Made by a program: the position numbers and the translations under genes
Notes under the pieces: model-generated
What the model saw: the letters and a program-made list of their open reading frames with translations, nothing else
Databases searched by the model: none
Told to the model about the DNA's origin: nothing
Assembly: GCA_016946835.1 (NCBI GenBank)
Contig: JACVTC010000100.1
Location: 72,501 to 136,500 of the forward strand
Direction: 5' to 3'
DNA: 64,000 nucleotides
Source of the DNA: Neocallimastix lanati (nom. inval.)
Taxonomy: Eukaryota > Neocallimastigomycota > Neocallimastigomycetes > Neocallimastigales > Neocallimastigaceae
In this document: piece by piece, positions 52,792 to 64,000 of the stretch
Layout: each line of letters begins with the position of its first letter
Numbering within the stretch: the stretch's first letter is position 1

Positions 52792-54627
52792 TTACTTGCA
52801 GCGACCAAATTCACTTTGGCATCCTCTGCTAACCTTACAGTGATCCTTAGAAGTACCACAGTAATTATACTTACTACAGCATTCACCCTTTGGGCAAACA
52901 CCGTACTTACTTCCACATCTACCATTAGTAGAAGTTTTACGTGCCTTAGCAGTAGTCTTACTAGACTTCTTAGTAGTCTTGGTGGTCTTCTTAGTAGTCT
53001 TCTTGGTAGACTTCTTAGTAGTCTTCTTAGTAGTCTTCTTAGTAGTCTTCTTAGTAGACTTTGTAGTCTTCTTGGTTGAAGTGGTTTTCTTAGTAGAAGT
53101 AACATTCTTACATTTACCAAATTCACTTTGACAACCAGAACCACAATATTCAGTAGACTTACCACAGTAACCATACTTACTACAGCATTGGCCCTTTGGA
53201 CAAATACCATACTTAGCACCACATTTACCATTAGTAGAAGTTTGAAGTGACTTCTTAGTAGTGGTAGTAGTTGACTTCTTAGATGAAGTTTTCTTAGTAG
53301 ATGACTTCTTAGTAGAAGACTTCTTAGTAGAAGTTTTCTTAGTGGAAGACTTTTTAGTAGAAGTTTTCTTAGTGGAAGACTTCTTAGTGGAAGACTTCTT
53401 AGTAGTAGTAGTAGTAGATTCAACCTTTTCACCTTCACATCTACCAAATTCACTTTGACAACCCTTGCTAACATCACAATGATCGCTAGATCTACCACAG
53501 TAACCATACTTACTACAACATTCATTTCTTGGACAAACAGTACCGAACTTGACACCACATCTATCATCAGTAGAAGTTGGAATAGAGTTTATAGAGGTAG
53601 TAGTAGTTGTAGTAGTAGTAGCAACTGGTTCTTCAGAAGTAGTAGTTGTAGTAGTAGCAACTGGTTCTTCAGAAGTAGTAGTTGTAGTAGTAGCAACTGG
53701 TTCTTCAGAAGTAGTAGTTGTAGTAGTAGCAACTGGTTCTTCAGAAGTAGTAGTTGTGGTAGTAGCAACTGGTTCTTCAGAAGTAGTAGTTGTGGTAGTA
53801 GCAACTGGTTCTTCGGAAGTAGTAGAAGTAGTTACTGGTTTTTCAGTAGTAGTGGTAGTGGTAGTAGTAGTTTTTGGTTTTTTAGAGGTAGTAGTGGTAG
53901 TAGTAGTGGTAGTAGTAGTAGTAGTGGTAGTGGTGGTAGTGGTAGTGGTGGTAGTAGTAGTGGTAGTTGTGGTAGTAGTAGTAGTGGTGGTGGTAGTTGG
54001 TTTAGCGATAGTAGTAGGTCTAACGAAAGTAGTTGGTCTAACGATAGTAGTAGGTCTAGCAACAGTAGTAACTCTAGTATTGGCTGGTTTTTTTCCACTA
54101 CCACGACATTGTGCAGAATTAAGATAATTAATATTATCTTGGATACCTTGTTTATTGGAAGCGTAATTTATATATTCTTTGTAGAAGAGAATAGCTAATT
54201 GAGTACATTGTGGGGATTCACAATTTAAATCGAAGGCTTGATCAAAACTATTGAAATTTCTTAACTTCAAAAAGTATTGAACAAGTGGACAGGTATTACC
54301 CTTTTCATCACCTAAACAATATAAAGCACGTTGAAAAGCATATAATCTACGATCTTCAATTTCTGGCATAACCATTTTATTGGTAACAAAACTACAAGTA
54401 GGACAATAATTGTAAGGATTATCATAGAAAACCTTACATTTATCAGAGTTAAAAGCTCTACAGGCATTATTTAAATCATTTGCACTTTCAATCATGTAAG
54501 AACATTCATGAACATTATTTAATTCAGTTTGACACATACGCTTGCGACGTCTGGTTCTTTCTTGTTGAGTTTCAGCAAAAACTGTGCCAAGAGTTAATAA
54601 ACCAATTAAACATTTATTTAATCTCAT
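52792..54627 (-). CDS. Secreted CBM18 chitin-binding protein with Thr-rich linkers, 611 aa
   Basis: Single-exon gene with a signal peptide (about 1-18). A Cys-rich N-terminal domain (about 30-172) is homologous in cysteine layout to the N-termini at 31.4 and 60.2 kb (shared CxxFNSxxCxxFYDNP-type motif and 'TCP' block). A very long Thr tract with six SEEPVATTTT repeats follows, then three CBM18 modules (RCGVKFG, KCGAKYG and RCGSKYG starts, each with CCSKYxYCG) separated by Lys/Ser/Thr linkers of the (KKSST)n type. No catalytic domain is visible. The basic linkers (about 50 residues each) could bind acidic wall polymers, but that is inference. ACC-rich repeats produce long false mirror frames on the plus strand. 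Confidence 0.92.
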   Translation of the reverse strand: MRLNKCLIGLLTLGTVFAETQQERTRRRKRMCQTELNNVHECSYMIESANDLNNACRAFNSDKCKVFYDNPYNYCPTCSFVTNKMVMPEIEDRRLYAFQRALYCLGDEKGNTCPLVQYFLKLRNFNSFDQAFDLNCESPQCTQLAILFYKEYINYASNKQGIQDNINYLNSAQCRGSGKKPANTRVTTVARPTTIVRPTTFVRPTTIAKPTTTTTTTTTTTTTTTTTTTTTTTTTTTTTTTTTTTTTSKKPKTTTTTTTTTEKPVTTSTTSEEPVATTTTTTSEEPVATTTTTTSEEPVATTTTTTSEEPVATTTTTTSEEPVATTTTTTSEEPVATTTTTTTTSINSIPTSTDDRCGVKFGTVCPRNECCSKYGYCGRSSDHCDVSKGCQSEFGRCEGEKVESTTTTTKKSSTKKSSTKKTSTKKSSTKKTSTKKSSTKKSSTKKTSSKKSTTTTTKKSLQTSTNGKCGAKYGICPKGQCCSKYGYCGKSTEYCGSGCQSEFGKCKNVTSTKKTTSTKKTTKSTKKTTKKTTKKTTKKSTKKTTKKTTKTTKKSSKTTAKARKTSTNGRCGSKYGVCPKGECCSKYNYCGTSKDHCKVSRGCQSEFGRCK

Positions 54628-56379
54628 TTTTATTAATTTATTTTTTAATATATTTATTATATATTTTTATTATTATATTTATTGTTTATTTTTATTTATT
54701 ATTTTTTAATTATATATTTATTTAAAAAAAGAAGAAAAAAAAATATTAAAGAATCAAATATAATAAAATATATGATTTGATTTAATTTTATTTTATTTTT
54801 TCTTTTTTTTCCTTTCTTACTTTTTTTTTTTTATTTCTGATTTAGTTTTTGAACTTTTTTCCCCATATTTATACTAAATTTAAATTTCAGTTATATATAT
54901 ATAATAAATTATTAAATATATAAAATGTATATATTTTTACACCTTTTTTTTTTACTATTAAAACTTAATTATTATTTTATTTTATATATTTAATGCAAAT
55001 TAAGTAAATTAATATATAAATTGATAAAATTAAATAAATTAAAAATTAAAATACTTTATAATATATTTATTCATTAGTTTTTTTTTATTTTAATTAAAAA
55101 ATACTTGTATAACAAAAAAAAAAAAAGAACTATTTTTTTTTCTAATAAATAATCTTTAAAGCTATTAAATATATTATTAATATATTATAAATATATTTAA
55201 TAATATATTATATATCATATATATTCTTATAAATAATATAAAGTAGTAACAATAAAAAAAATTTTTCATCTATCTAAATTTATTTATGTATTGAAGTTTA
55301 TTAATAAATGAAATATTAAATTAATTTTGTGTATGAAAATTATTTATTTTTGTTAAAAAAATAAAAAAAAAAAAAAAATAAAAAAAAAAAAACTTTTCAA
55401 TATATTTTAATTTGTGTTCTCTTTCATATAGTTAGTTATAACTATTTTAAAATTGAATTACTCTCTATTAAATGTGTTCTTTGAAATAGAAAATAATTCA
55501 ATATATTAAAATAACTTTTTTTATGTTTATAAATATTATGGATATATATAATTAATTATAATAAATTCCTCTTATGTACTAATAACAAACTAAATATAAT
55601 TATTTTTGTTTATGTAAATTCCATTAGTATAAGTATATTAATTTAAAATTTTAATTTAATATTCTTTAATTGTCTATTAATCTAGACAATATAAATAAAG
55701 AAAAATAATTGATTAAAAAATAATTACTAAAAAATTGTTCGTGTTTTCAGTATAATTTAATTAAAAATAATCTCATTTTTTTATATTATCTTGAAAAAAA
55801 AAAAAAATTAAATTTAAACCTTAACTTATATTTTTAATAACTTAAAGTAAATTTAAACGGAAAAAAATTTTTTTTAATTAAAACAATAGAATATTAAGTG
55901 GTAAAGTCACAAATTAAATTTTTATTATTTAAAGTTTACAATCACATATAATTTGTGTAACTTTTCATTTCATTATTGTAAGTCTAGTCAAAAAAAAAAA
56001 AAAAAAAATTTCGTGTTTACCTGTTATATTAAAAAACTTCAATAAATGGATAGAAAGAGAGAAAAATAAAAAAAAAAAACTTAATAATTATATTATAAAT
56101 GTATAATTAAATTAATATAAATGAAATTAAATTAATATAATAAATAAAATTAAAATTGGTTTTCTTTTTATAATCAATTGAGGATAGTGAAATTTAATTT
56201 CATTTTTCATATATATTTAGTATTAATAAGGTTTTTTTTATTATTATAGATATTATTAATTTAATAAATTGAAAATCCATCATTTTTGAACGGATATAAT
56301 TATTCTAAAATTATTTAATAAAAATTGATTATCTACAAGGAATTGTGGTTTTTCTTATGGTTAAATTGTAACACTATAT
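54628..56379. other. Intergenic A/T-rich DNA
   Basis: Upstream flank of the CBM18 gene. It contains poly-A runs near 55365-55391 and 55990-56008. No gene, tRNA or splice chain was recognised. Confidence 0.5.
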
Positions 56380-56645
56380 TAAATATGTTCAACATGTCTG
56401 TTCTTCACTAGTCAAAAATGTTCCTTATACAAAACTTGAAAAATATGAATTTTATTCATAGTTTCAGAAGCATTAATAAAAAAATAGTTTATTGTATTAT
56501 TGTATTGATATAAATCTTTTTCTAGATAAAAACAAAGTTATAGTCAATCCTTGAATGGCCAACTCCAAGAAAAAAATAAATGAATTTCATAACTTTCTCG
56601 GATTCTCTAACTACTACAGAAATTTTTATAAAATAGAATTAAGGA
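56380..56645 (+). pseudogene. Ty3/gypsy-type reverse transcriptase remnant
   Basis: Plus-strand frames give KLEKYEFYS, then a degenerate 'FLGxIVxxxGI' region, then KNKVIVN and LEWPTP. NEFHNFLGFSNYYRNFYK follows at about 56575-56632. This is the standard order at the end of the RT domain and start of RNase H in Ty3/gypsy elements (KLxKCEF, FLGxxVSxxGI, WPxPxxxxxxxxFLGxxNYYRxFI). Stops and a frameshift break it, and no LTR was found. Confidence 0.8.
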
Positions 56646-56813
56646 AATTTTTAATTATTAAAAGATAATGATTGAAATTAAAATTAAAGCATGAATAGAT
56701 TTATAAATAATCTATATTAATGAAAAAAAATACTATGCCATACTTTTAAAACTAAAAAATTAAAAACATTTACAAAAGAAAAAAAAATTATAATTATTTA
56801 TAATTAATTTTAA

Positions 56814-56853
<40 letters not shown>

Positions 56854-56975
56854 AAGATAAATATTATTAAAGATTTAATAATTTATTATAATATTTTATA
56901 TAATATATAACTTATATAACTTTTTACTTATAATTAACAATTTTATATTAAATATAAAAATATAATTAATATATT

Positions 56976-56977
<2 letters not shown>

Positions 56978-57036
<59 letters not shown>
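56978..57036. repeat. 59-base poly-T run
   Basis: Uninterrupted T run between the Ty3/gypsy remnant and the ankyrin pseudogene. Confidence 0.95.
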
Positions 57037-57040
<4 letters not shown>

Positions 57041-57299
57041 ATTTTTTAAAATTTAATATAAAATCAAGTATTAATGGTTTAGTCCCATATAATATGACTA
57101 AAAAATGATTATTTTGTTTTTACTTATTATTCTATTATAAATTAGATAATTAAGAAGTAAGGAAACATATTAAAAATAAAAAAAATAAAAGAATATTCTG
57201 AAAGTTTTTAGAGGTAAAAATATTATAATAATTATATAGTAAAAATATTTTTGTATGTAATTAATACGTTATATTTATTATTATTATTATTATTATTAT

Positions 57300-58520
57300 T
57301 CCTAATTTAATCATTTATTAAACTTTTAAATATCTTTGTAGCTTATATTATTAGAATCTATAATAACTGAATTTAATACTTCAAATATGGAAACAATCTA
57401 TAATAAGAATATTGGTGAACTAAAAATAATGATTTTTTAAAAAAAAAAAGTTTTTAAAGATAATACTCTTACAATATACAATAATGGTTTAGTAATTTCC
57501 AAAAAATAAAAATTTATAGTTAAATACATTTACAGATATTTAAATGTTTCGTCAACTTTAAAAGAATAACTAACAAAAAAACACAATTTAGAAATTATTG
57601 GATATTATTTTTAATAATATTTTATTATTTAATAAATGAATTTTATTATAAAATTACTTAATAATTATAGAAATAACATTATTACCAATAAAAAAATTAA
57701 AAATTATAAACTATTAATAAAATAAAAAAAGGATAATATTTGAAATATAATTGAAAGGATAATGACTATTATAATTTAGGCAATACTTAATTAGGTAATA
57801 CATGATTAGAAAAAAAAAAAAAATATTTTTAAGTAACATAAAAAGTATACTTAGATTGATAATAAAGTATAAATATATAAAATTGATTCAACATTCTTAC
57901 ATTATTAAATAGTAAAAAATTTAAATTTTATAAGATATATTTAGCTAAACATAAAGCTGATATAAATGTAAAAAATCAAGAAGAAGAAACTCCATTGATT
58001 GTTGTGTGTAGAAGAGAAGGTTAAAAATAATAGTAAAATATTTCATTGAATAAGGAGCTGATATAAATAATAATGATGAATTTTATTTATTTATTTATTT
58101 ATTTTTTATAAAATACCATTATTTCATGTATATAAAAATGGAAATGAAAACATAACAAGATATTTAGTTGAGCATGGTTCTGATAATGATAATTGATTGG
58201 TTTGAATCACTATTATTTTCTTTTGTATGTGATGGGTGGAAATGAGAATATAGTAAAATATTTCATTGAACTTTGGAGTTGACATAAATAGAGAAAATCG
58301 TCACATGAAACATTATTATTTAATGCCTATAAAAAGTGGAATGAAAATTTAGTAAAATGTTTATTTGAACATGGGGCTAATATAAATTGATATGATGACA
58401 TAGGTAAAATATTATTATTTTATACTTAATAGAAGAGAAAATGAATATATTAAAATTTTTTTTATTTAATATGGAGTAGATATTAAAAGATAAGACTTAT
58501 ATTCTAGCTTAAAAATATAA
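57300..58520 (+). pseudogene. Ankyrin-repeat protein pseudogene
   Basis: Plus-strand frames contain several ankyrin units: KADINVKNQEEETPLIVVCR, then IVKYFIE and GADINNNDE, then NENITRYLVEHGSDNDN, 'ISLNFGVDINREN', and IKIFFI near 58460. The typical 'TPL...A...G...IVK.L...GADIN' periodicity of about 33 residues is clear. Upstream (57380-57520) NKNIGELK and DNTLTIYNNGLVISKK may be its N-terminus. Frames change every repeat and stops are common, and a (TTTA)n insertion interrupts it near 58082-58105. No intact product is possible. Confidence 0.75.
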
Positions 58521-58589
58521 AAAATATTATTATGAAGTTAAAAATAATTTTTTTTTTTTTTTTTTTTTTTTAGAAATAATGTATAGAAT

Positions 58590-59000
58590 AATGAGGAGTA
58601 GCTAATTTAATCAATTAATTAAATTATTAATTGATAAAATCTTTAAAAATCATTGATTTAATTAATGATAATACATAATAAGTTGAGCAAATAATGTTCT
58701 AATACTCTCATTAAATTTATCAAGGTAAAAATCTGCTAAACTCTCCGTATCTTGTGGTTGAGATAGTGGATTCTAACTTATTAATAATACATTTATTGAG
58801 ATGACATCTTGCATAGGGCTCTGTTAATGTTGTGGTTATTATATTCATAAACATCTTAGTATAAATATATATATTACTACTACCGTCCAGTTGTAATTAT
58901 AAGATCATTTTTCTTCGTATTTTTTAAACACGTCATTATATACAACTGTTCTATTTGCACTATTATATGAATCAATGCCAATATCAAAAAATCACTATAA
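58590..59000 (-). pseudogene. Unidentified coding remnant
   Basis: Read downward from about 58995, one frame gives FFDIGIDSYNSANRTVVYND and KKYEEK. After a stop it gives YNWTVV, a hydrophobic stretch, and TEPYARCHLNKCIINKLEST. The second part looks like a membrane segment followed by a basic region. It has an ordinary residue mix, but is interrupted and has no recognisable family. Confidence 0.3.
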
Positions 59001-59193
59001 ATAAATGAAATAAAAAATATAGATAAGAAATAAAAAAAAAAAAAAAAAAATAAAATTTAAACAAAAAAATTTATTATTTATTATTATTATTATTAAAATT
59101 CAATTTTTAAAGTTTTATTTGTAATACTTTTTGTTATATGTCAAAAATTTAATACATATATATATATATTAAATGAAATTAGGTACATTAATG

Positions 59194-59199
<6 letters not shown>

Positions 59200-59242
<43 letters not shown>
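59200..59242. repeat. Poly-T run
   Basis: About 43 uninterrupted T bases in the A/T-rich region between the remnant at 58.6-59.0 kb and the gene at 60.2 kb. No coding content was recognised from 59000 to 60188. Confidence 0.9.
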
Positions 59243-59243
<1 letters not shown>

Positions 59244-59685
59244 GAATTTATAATTTTATTTTTTTAAAAATAAGATACCCTAGATGTCAATATTAAGACA
59301 ATATTAATCATTTTAAAGTTATTTTATAAATTTTAATTTTTTTTTTTTTTGATTGTTTTATCAAAAGTAATATAATATTTATAATAAATTTATTTGGTTT
59401 AATAAAATTTTATAACAGTGTATATCATTAATATATAATTATATATATATATAAAACTTTAAAATTCCTCTTATAAGTATATGAATTGAATTTTTTTTAT
59501 TTTGTGATTTATATATAAAGAAAGAAAAAAAGTTAGTAAAATTTATCAGATTTCATTTTTTAAATTATTCAATAATAATAATTATATATAATAAAACAAA
59601 ATAAATAAAATAAAAATATAATGTCATTCCTTTAAAATAATAAAATTAAACAAAATATAATAAAATAAATTGTTAAATAAAGATA

Positions 59686-59812
<127 letters not shown>

Positions 59813-60188
59813 TTCTTATAATTAAAAAGTATATTAATAAGAGATAAACAAAAGTTGAAAACAAACAAAATTAAAGTTCATAATATTATTTTAAAAAAAA
59901 AAATTTATTTCACAATAAAATAATTAATAGTAATATTTACACAAAAGCAAATTCTATTTATTAGATTATATGTTAAATAATATTATATTACTTTGATTTT
60001 TATAATTTATTAATATATTTTATTATTTTTATTTACTACTAATTATGTATTATTCTAATTTTATTATTCTAATTATGTATATTAATTAATATCTATTAAT
60101 TATTTACTAATTTACCTATTGTCTATTAATATTTATTAGTAAATATTATTAACTACTATCATTTATTATCATTTATTATTTAATACTT

Positions 60189-60938
60189 CTAAATTAAAAT
60201 AGATAATAAAATTAAAATTATAAAGAATGATATATTTATTATCTTCTTGGAAGAAGCATTACTGGTATTGTAACTATTAGTGGTTTGTGGTTGATAAGTA
60301 TTTGTATAAGGACTGTTTTGATTATGTGAAGAGCAATAGTTTGACTTTAAAAAGGCAAGGGTATAATCAATTTCATATTCACTATTGACTATCGATCCAT
60401 CATAGGGTTTATTGAGGCTAGAGCTGTCCACTGGTGACTTTGTTTCATAATCTGAACCTTTAAATAATTGAATATCTTTTTTAGTTGCATCTATTGCAAT
60501 CTCAGTGCATCTTTTAGATTTACAGGTATCATTGATATATTGATTAAAAACCTTTCTTGCCTCAGATTGATTTGAATTTCTAAATATATGATAATATGCC
60601 ATTGGACAGGATTGATTAAATTCATTTTTTGAGCAGATAACTTCAAAATTTATAAAATAATCAACATATTTTTTTTCAACAGATGATCTTGACTCTAAAT
60701 CTAATACTTTGCAATCATTAAGAATTGTAATACCTTCATTATATAATTTTTGACAATTTGAAGAATGATAGAAATTACAATAGGATTCCAAATTATCCAT
60801 AGTGATACCTTCATAATCAAAACATTTTTTGTAATGTTCATTTAATGTAATTTCACATTTGTTTGCTTTTAATATATCAACCCTAGCATAAGTAATAGAA
60901 GCTGCAATGAAAAACAAAATTTGATTTATTAATTTCAT
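60189..60938 (-). CDS. Probable GPI-anchored Cys-rich surface protein, 249 aa
   Basis: Signal peptide (about 1-19), then a Cys-rich domain (about 27-205) whose cysteines follow the layout of the N-terminal domains of the two CBM18 proteins in this window. The layout is a C-x10-C start, a 'CxxxxSSNCQKLY' motif, a 'SCPMAYY' block, and CKSKRC. It then differs, because there is no CBM18. A short Asn/Ser/Thr/Gln linker with five Tyr leads to a small-residue SSNAS-like site and a C-terminal hydrophobic segment (about 233-249), as in GPI-anchored proteins. A simple transmembrane tail is the alternative. The function of the shared domain is unknown to me. The gene is intact and single-exon. Confidence 0.85.
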   Translation of the reverse strand: MKLINQILFFIAASITYARVDILKANKCEITLNEHYKKCFDYEGITMDNLESYCNFYHSSNCQKLYNEGITILNDCKVLDLESRSSVEKKYVDYFINFEVICSKNEFNQSCPMAYYHIFRNSNQSEARKVFNQYINDTCKSKRCTEIAIDATKKDIQLFKGSDYETKSPVDSSSLNKPYDGSIVNSEYEIDYTLAFLKSNYCSSHNQNSPYTNTYQPQTTNSYNTSNASSKKIINISFFIILILLSILI

Positions 60939-63130
60939 TTTTTTTTTTTTTTTATTTTTTGAAATTTATTTTAGAAAATATATGTTTTATTTTTAAATAT
61001 TAATATTTCTTACACATAAAAAAAAATTTTTTTTTTTAATACTATTTTTAAATAATTAAAAAAATTAAAATAAATAAACATTATGATGGTTACACGAATG
61101 TTCTATAATTTATTGAATAAAACAAATATATTTATTATTTATTATTAATTAATTATTTAATTTCTTCCAATAACAAAAGGTATAATTTATTAATATAATT
61201 ATAATAAAATGTTTTTTTTTTTATTTTTTATTATTTTTTTTTTTTGTAATTACATAAATTACATTAAAACACTAAAAAATGATTGAGTAAACATAATTTT
61301 ATTAAAACATGTGATAATATGTGTCATTTATTATGCAACAATAAAAAATAAAAAAAAAATTTTAATGAATAATTAATTTTTATGTATAAACTATATAAGT
61401 GAATTTTATAATATTATTGAACATATAATGAATTTAAATTTTTTTTTTTTTTTTTTATTAATACAATATTTTATATATTTTAAATATATTTATATATATA
61501 ATACAAAAATATTATTTATTTTTTATTTAATAAATTGATAAATAATATATAAAATATCATAAAATAACGAAAGTATAAAATTTTCAATTATTAAATATTA
61601 ATATTTATATATTTATTATAATTAAATTATCAAATTTTTTAATTTAATATTTAACACTCATTTTTTTTTATATATATTTTACAGAAAACTTTTATTAAAG
61701 TTAATAATATACCTCTAAAAGAAAATTCTTTAAAAAATTTTTTAACATTTAAAAATTTATTATAAACTTTATTGTTAATTTTACTGTTATAGTTATGTCT
61801 ATTATTATCATTGTTACTGTTATTATAATATTTTTTATTATTAGCAACAATATTTTTGACTGTACTTGGCAATTTTACCAATATCTTCCATATACAAATT
61901 AGTATACTTACCAATTCAACTTTATCTTACAATTAACCATCTCATTACCCATTTCATTAACCTATATATAGAATTATGAATTTTATCAAAATTTTCTTGT
62001 TTCTTTTAAAAGCAATAACATATTTCAAAAGACAATATGATTAGTTTTTCTGGGATGATATTAATTATATAAATATATATTATTATTTCATGATATATAT
62101 TTTTAATTAAAAATTTTAATTCATAAATAATTTAACAATAATAATATATAATAATAATAATGTATTAACAACAAAAAAAAATAAAACATGTATATATTCA
62201 ATTGAAATATATGAAAAAAGTATAAATATAATTTAAAATAATATATATATATATATTTATATATATAATCAGATTTTGTAAAAATTATAATAACTATAAA
62301 AGAATAATGAAAAGACTATTGAAATTATTTAAACTCATGAAAGATTAAACAATGAATGATATTGATATAAAAAAAATAAATTTAAATAAAATGAAATAAA
62401 ATAAAAATTTTAAAGCAACCATGAAATTATAGATTGGAATTATTAATATTACTTCACTGTATTCTTCCTCAAATAAATAGAGTTAATTAATTCATTTTTT
62501 CTATTGATTCAATATGTGACGAAAGATTATTTTTGCTTCTTTCTTTTATATGCTTGAATATGTTTCTTTTTTCTATTTATTATCAAATAATATGTATTGA
62601 AAAAAATATTTATATAAAATATTAAAAGTCAAATATAAATATTTTGTACAATATGTTTTTTTTATATTTAATGATATTTTTTCTTTATTTATTTAATTAT
62701 TATTATTGTTATTATTATTATTTTGCTATTATATAAAATATAACGCTTTAAAATTTTTTAGAATTTATATAATAATATTTTTATATTTATTTTATAAAAT
62801 TAACAATTTGACATTTATATATTCTAATATAGTATATTTAAATTTTTTAGAACTATTAGATCAATTTTTTTTTTTTTTTACATTTATATTACAAAATTTA
62901 CAAAGTTTTTCAATTTATATTCATAAATATGTTATATTCGAATATTAAACAAAAAAATATACATATATATATATATATTTATTAAATTTAACAATATATA
63001 ACATTGTATAATTATAAAAGATTAAAAAAAAAAAAAAATTATTTAAAATTGTTCATTTTAATAAAAAGAAAAAGTAGAAATTTACTCTAAAATATTAATC
63101 TATAATATTCTAATTTCAAAAAGTTATAAT
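60939..63130. other. Intergenic A/T-rich DNA
   Basis: Contains a minus-strand open stretch at 61914-61651 (LVKLPSTVKNIVANNKKYYN, then an Asn-rich run and FKEFSFRGILL) of unclear origin. It may be a scrap of the LINE family's Asn-rich spacer region. Nothing else recognisable. Confidence 0.45.
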
Positions 63131-64000
63131 TTATTGGTAGGCACTTAATCCGAGACATTGATCCATAGTAACCGATTTATATCCTTTAGATAACATAATA
63201 TCAATTTCAGCACTAACTAAGGCAACAATACTTTCTTGAGTACTTCCATTATATTGTAAGTGATTTAAGGAAATAGAACCTTGTCCGTTAGCTCCACTGA
63301 AAACTTGTTTAGCATAGTTGATGTCTTTGTTATCCCAATCTCCAGAATCAAGATTCCAAGTAATAGCCGCAGTGTATCCAAGACTTCCAAGAGTACTCAT
63401 AACATTTTGATTTCCATTACCTGATCCATATGGTGGACGCATGAATGCTGGTTTCTTACCAATAGCTTGAGAAATAGCTCCTTCTAATTGTGTCATTTCA
63501 CTCTTAATTTGATCAGCTGAAAGGGTGGTTAAATCTTTATGATTAAAGGTGTGACTACCAACAACATGACCTTCATTATACATTCTTTGAACAATTCTAG
63601 CCCAGTTTGAATCAGCAGTATTCATATAAAGATTACCAACAACGAAGAAAGTAGCCTTAACATTCTTTTCCTTTAAGAGATCTAAAATAGCATCGGCAAA
63701 TTGAGTTGGTCCATCATCAAAAGTCATAGCCCATTCATTTGGATTAACACATTGAGAGTAGAATTTAAGACCACCGCCTTGACCTCCTTGAGCAACTTGA
63801 CCACCATTATTGTTCCATTGATTATTATTGTTATTATTCCATTGATCATTATTGTTGTTCCATTGATTGTTATTATTCCATTGATTATTGCCATCCCATT
63901 GATTATTATTGTTCCATTGATTGTTATTATTCCATTGATTATTGCCATCCCATTGATTATTATTGTTCCATTGATTATTGCCATCCCATTGATTCCATCC
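63131..64000 (-). CDS. CE4 polysaccharide deacetylase with Asn/Gln/Trp repeat linker (partial)
   Basis: The 5' end lies beyond the window. The frame is open from 64000. About 75 residues of repeats (NNQWNNNNQWDG-type) lead through a Gly/Gln-rich stretch to the NodB/CE4 domain (63731-63131). Visible CE4 motifs are TFDDGP (motif 1, catalytic base and metal Asp), SHTFNH (motif 2, metal His pair), RPPYGSGN (motif 3), LDSGDW (motif 4) and SLNHLQ (motif 5, where LLHD is more common). The domain is complete and ends LSAYQ just before the stop. The family removes acetyl groups from chitin, peptidoglycan or xylan. In gut fungi acetylxylan esterase is plausible, and chitin deacetylase cannot be excluded. 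A dockerin or signal peptide may lie outside the window. Confidence 0.92.
   Translation of the reverse strand, partial: GWNQWDGNNQWNNNNQWDGNNQWNNNNQWNNNNQWDGNNQWNNNNQWNNNNDQWNNNNNNQWNNNGGQVAQGGQGGGLKFYSQCVNPNEWAMTFDDGPTQFADAILDLLKEKNVKATFFVVGNLYMNTADSNWARIVQRMYNEGHVVGSHTFNHKDLTTLSADQIKSEMTQLEGAISQAIGKKPAFMRPPYGSGNGNQNVMSTLGSLGYTAAITWNLDSGDWDNKDINYAKQVFSGANGQGSISLNHLQYNGSTQESIVALVSAEIDIMLSKGYKSVTMDQCLGLSAYQ
63770..64000 (-). repeat. Asn/Gln/Trp coding repeat
   Basis: Roughly 15-30-bp units with CAATGGAACAATAA and CAATGGGATGGC variants encode alternating NNQWN and QWDGN blocks. The regular Trp spacing is unusual for a linker. The array continues past the window edge. Confidence 0.9.

Noticed and set aside
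56380-56645. Intact retroelement
   Set aside because: The RT/RNase H junction motifs are clear, but stops and shifts interrupt them and no LTR pair flanks the fragment.

Overview
The window is extremely A+T-rich eukaryotic DNA, dominated by homopolymers, (TTA)n and (AAAAT)n. The gene content points strongly to an anaerobic gut fungus (Neocallimastigomycota; genus not resolvable). The evidence is a hydrogenosomal-type FeFe-hydrogenase maturase (HydE), a secreted protein with two CBM10-type fungal dockerins fused to feruloyl/CE1 esterase modules, a GH3 beta-glucosidase with the permuted domain order known from rumen bacteria, a CE4 deacetylase, and CBM18 chitin-binding proteins with Ser/Thr linkers. 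Two of the bacterial-type genes, hydE and GH3, carry a targeting peptide on a separate first exon joined by one phase-1 intron.

Layout: 2.2-2.7 kb LINE fragment (-). 3.44-4.93 hydE (+, two exons). 6.3-7.4 broken gene remnant (-). 7.8-10.3 two abutting inverted-repeat elements. 14.6-19.0 an unusual gene on + made of about 25 exons, mostly 9-21 nt. 19.1-19.25 small ORF (-). 19.6-21.5 degenerate LINE (+). 23.9-26.5 permuted GH3 beta-glucosidase (+). 27.2-30.2 degenerate LINE with endonuclease and RT motifs (-). 31.4-33.7 CBM18 protein with seven modules (-). 37.2-38.4 gag-like remnant (-). 38.6-39.4 LINE 3' end (-). 40.7-43.0 dockerin plus double esterase (-). 45.6-45.9 short terminal-inverted-repeat element. 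47.9-49.9 compound minisatellite. 52.8-54.6 CBM18 protein with three modules (-). 56.4-56.6 Ty3/gypsy RT remnant (+). 57.3-58.5 ankyrin-repeat pseudogene (+). 60.2-60.9 probably GPI-anchored paralogue of the CBM18 proteins' N-terminal domain (-). 63.1-64.0 CE4 deacetylase, cut by the window edge (-).

The intact genes form a secreted carbohydrate-active set: dockerin esterase, beta-glucosidase, CE4 and chitin-binding proteins act on plant or fungal wall polysaccharide, while HydE serves hydrogenosomal H2 production. They are scattered single genes, not an operon.

The outstanding feature is the micro-exon gene. Twenty-three internal exons, found by GT/AG boundaries, can be joined into one open frame for a 161-residue secreted protein with 12 cysteines after the signal peptide. 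Every intron after the first is in phase 1 and all 22 exons between phase-1 introns are multiples of three. Any of these could be skipped without a frameshift. This resembles the micro-exon genes of schistosomes and the bicycle genes of aphids. I know of no such family described in this fungal group.
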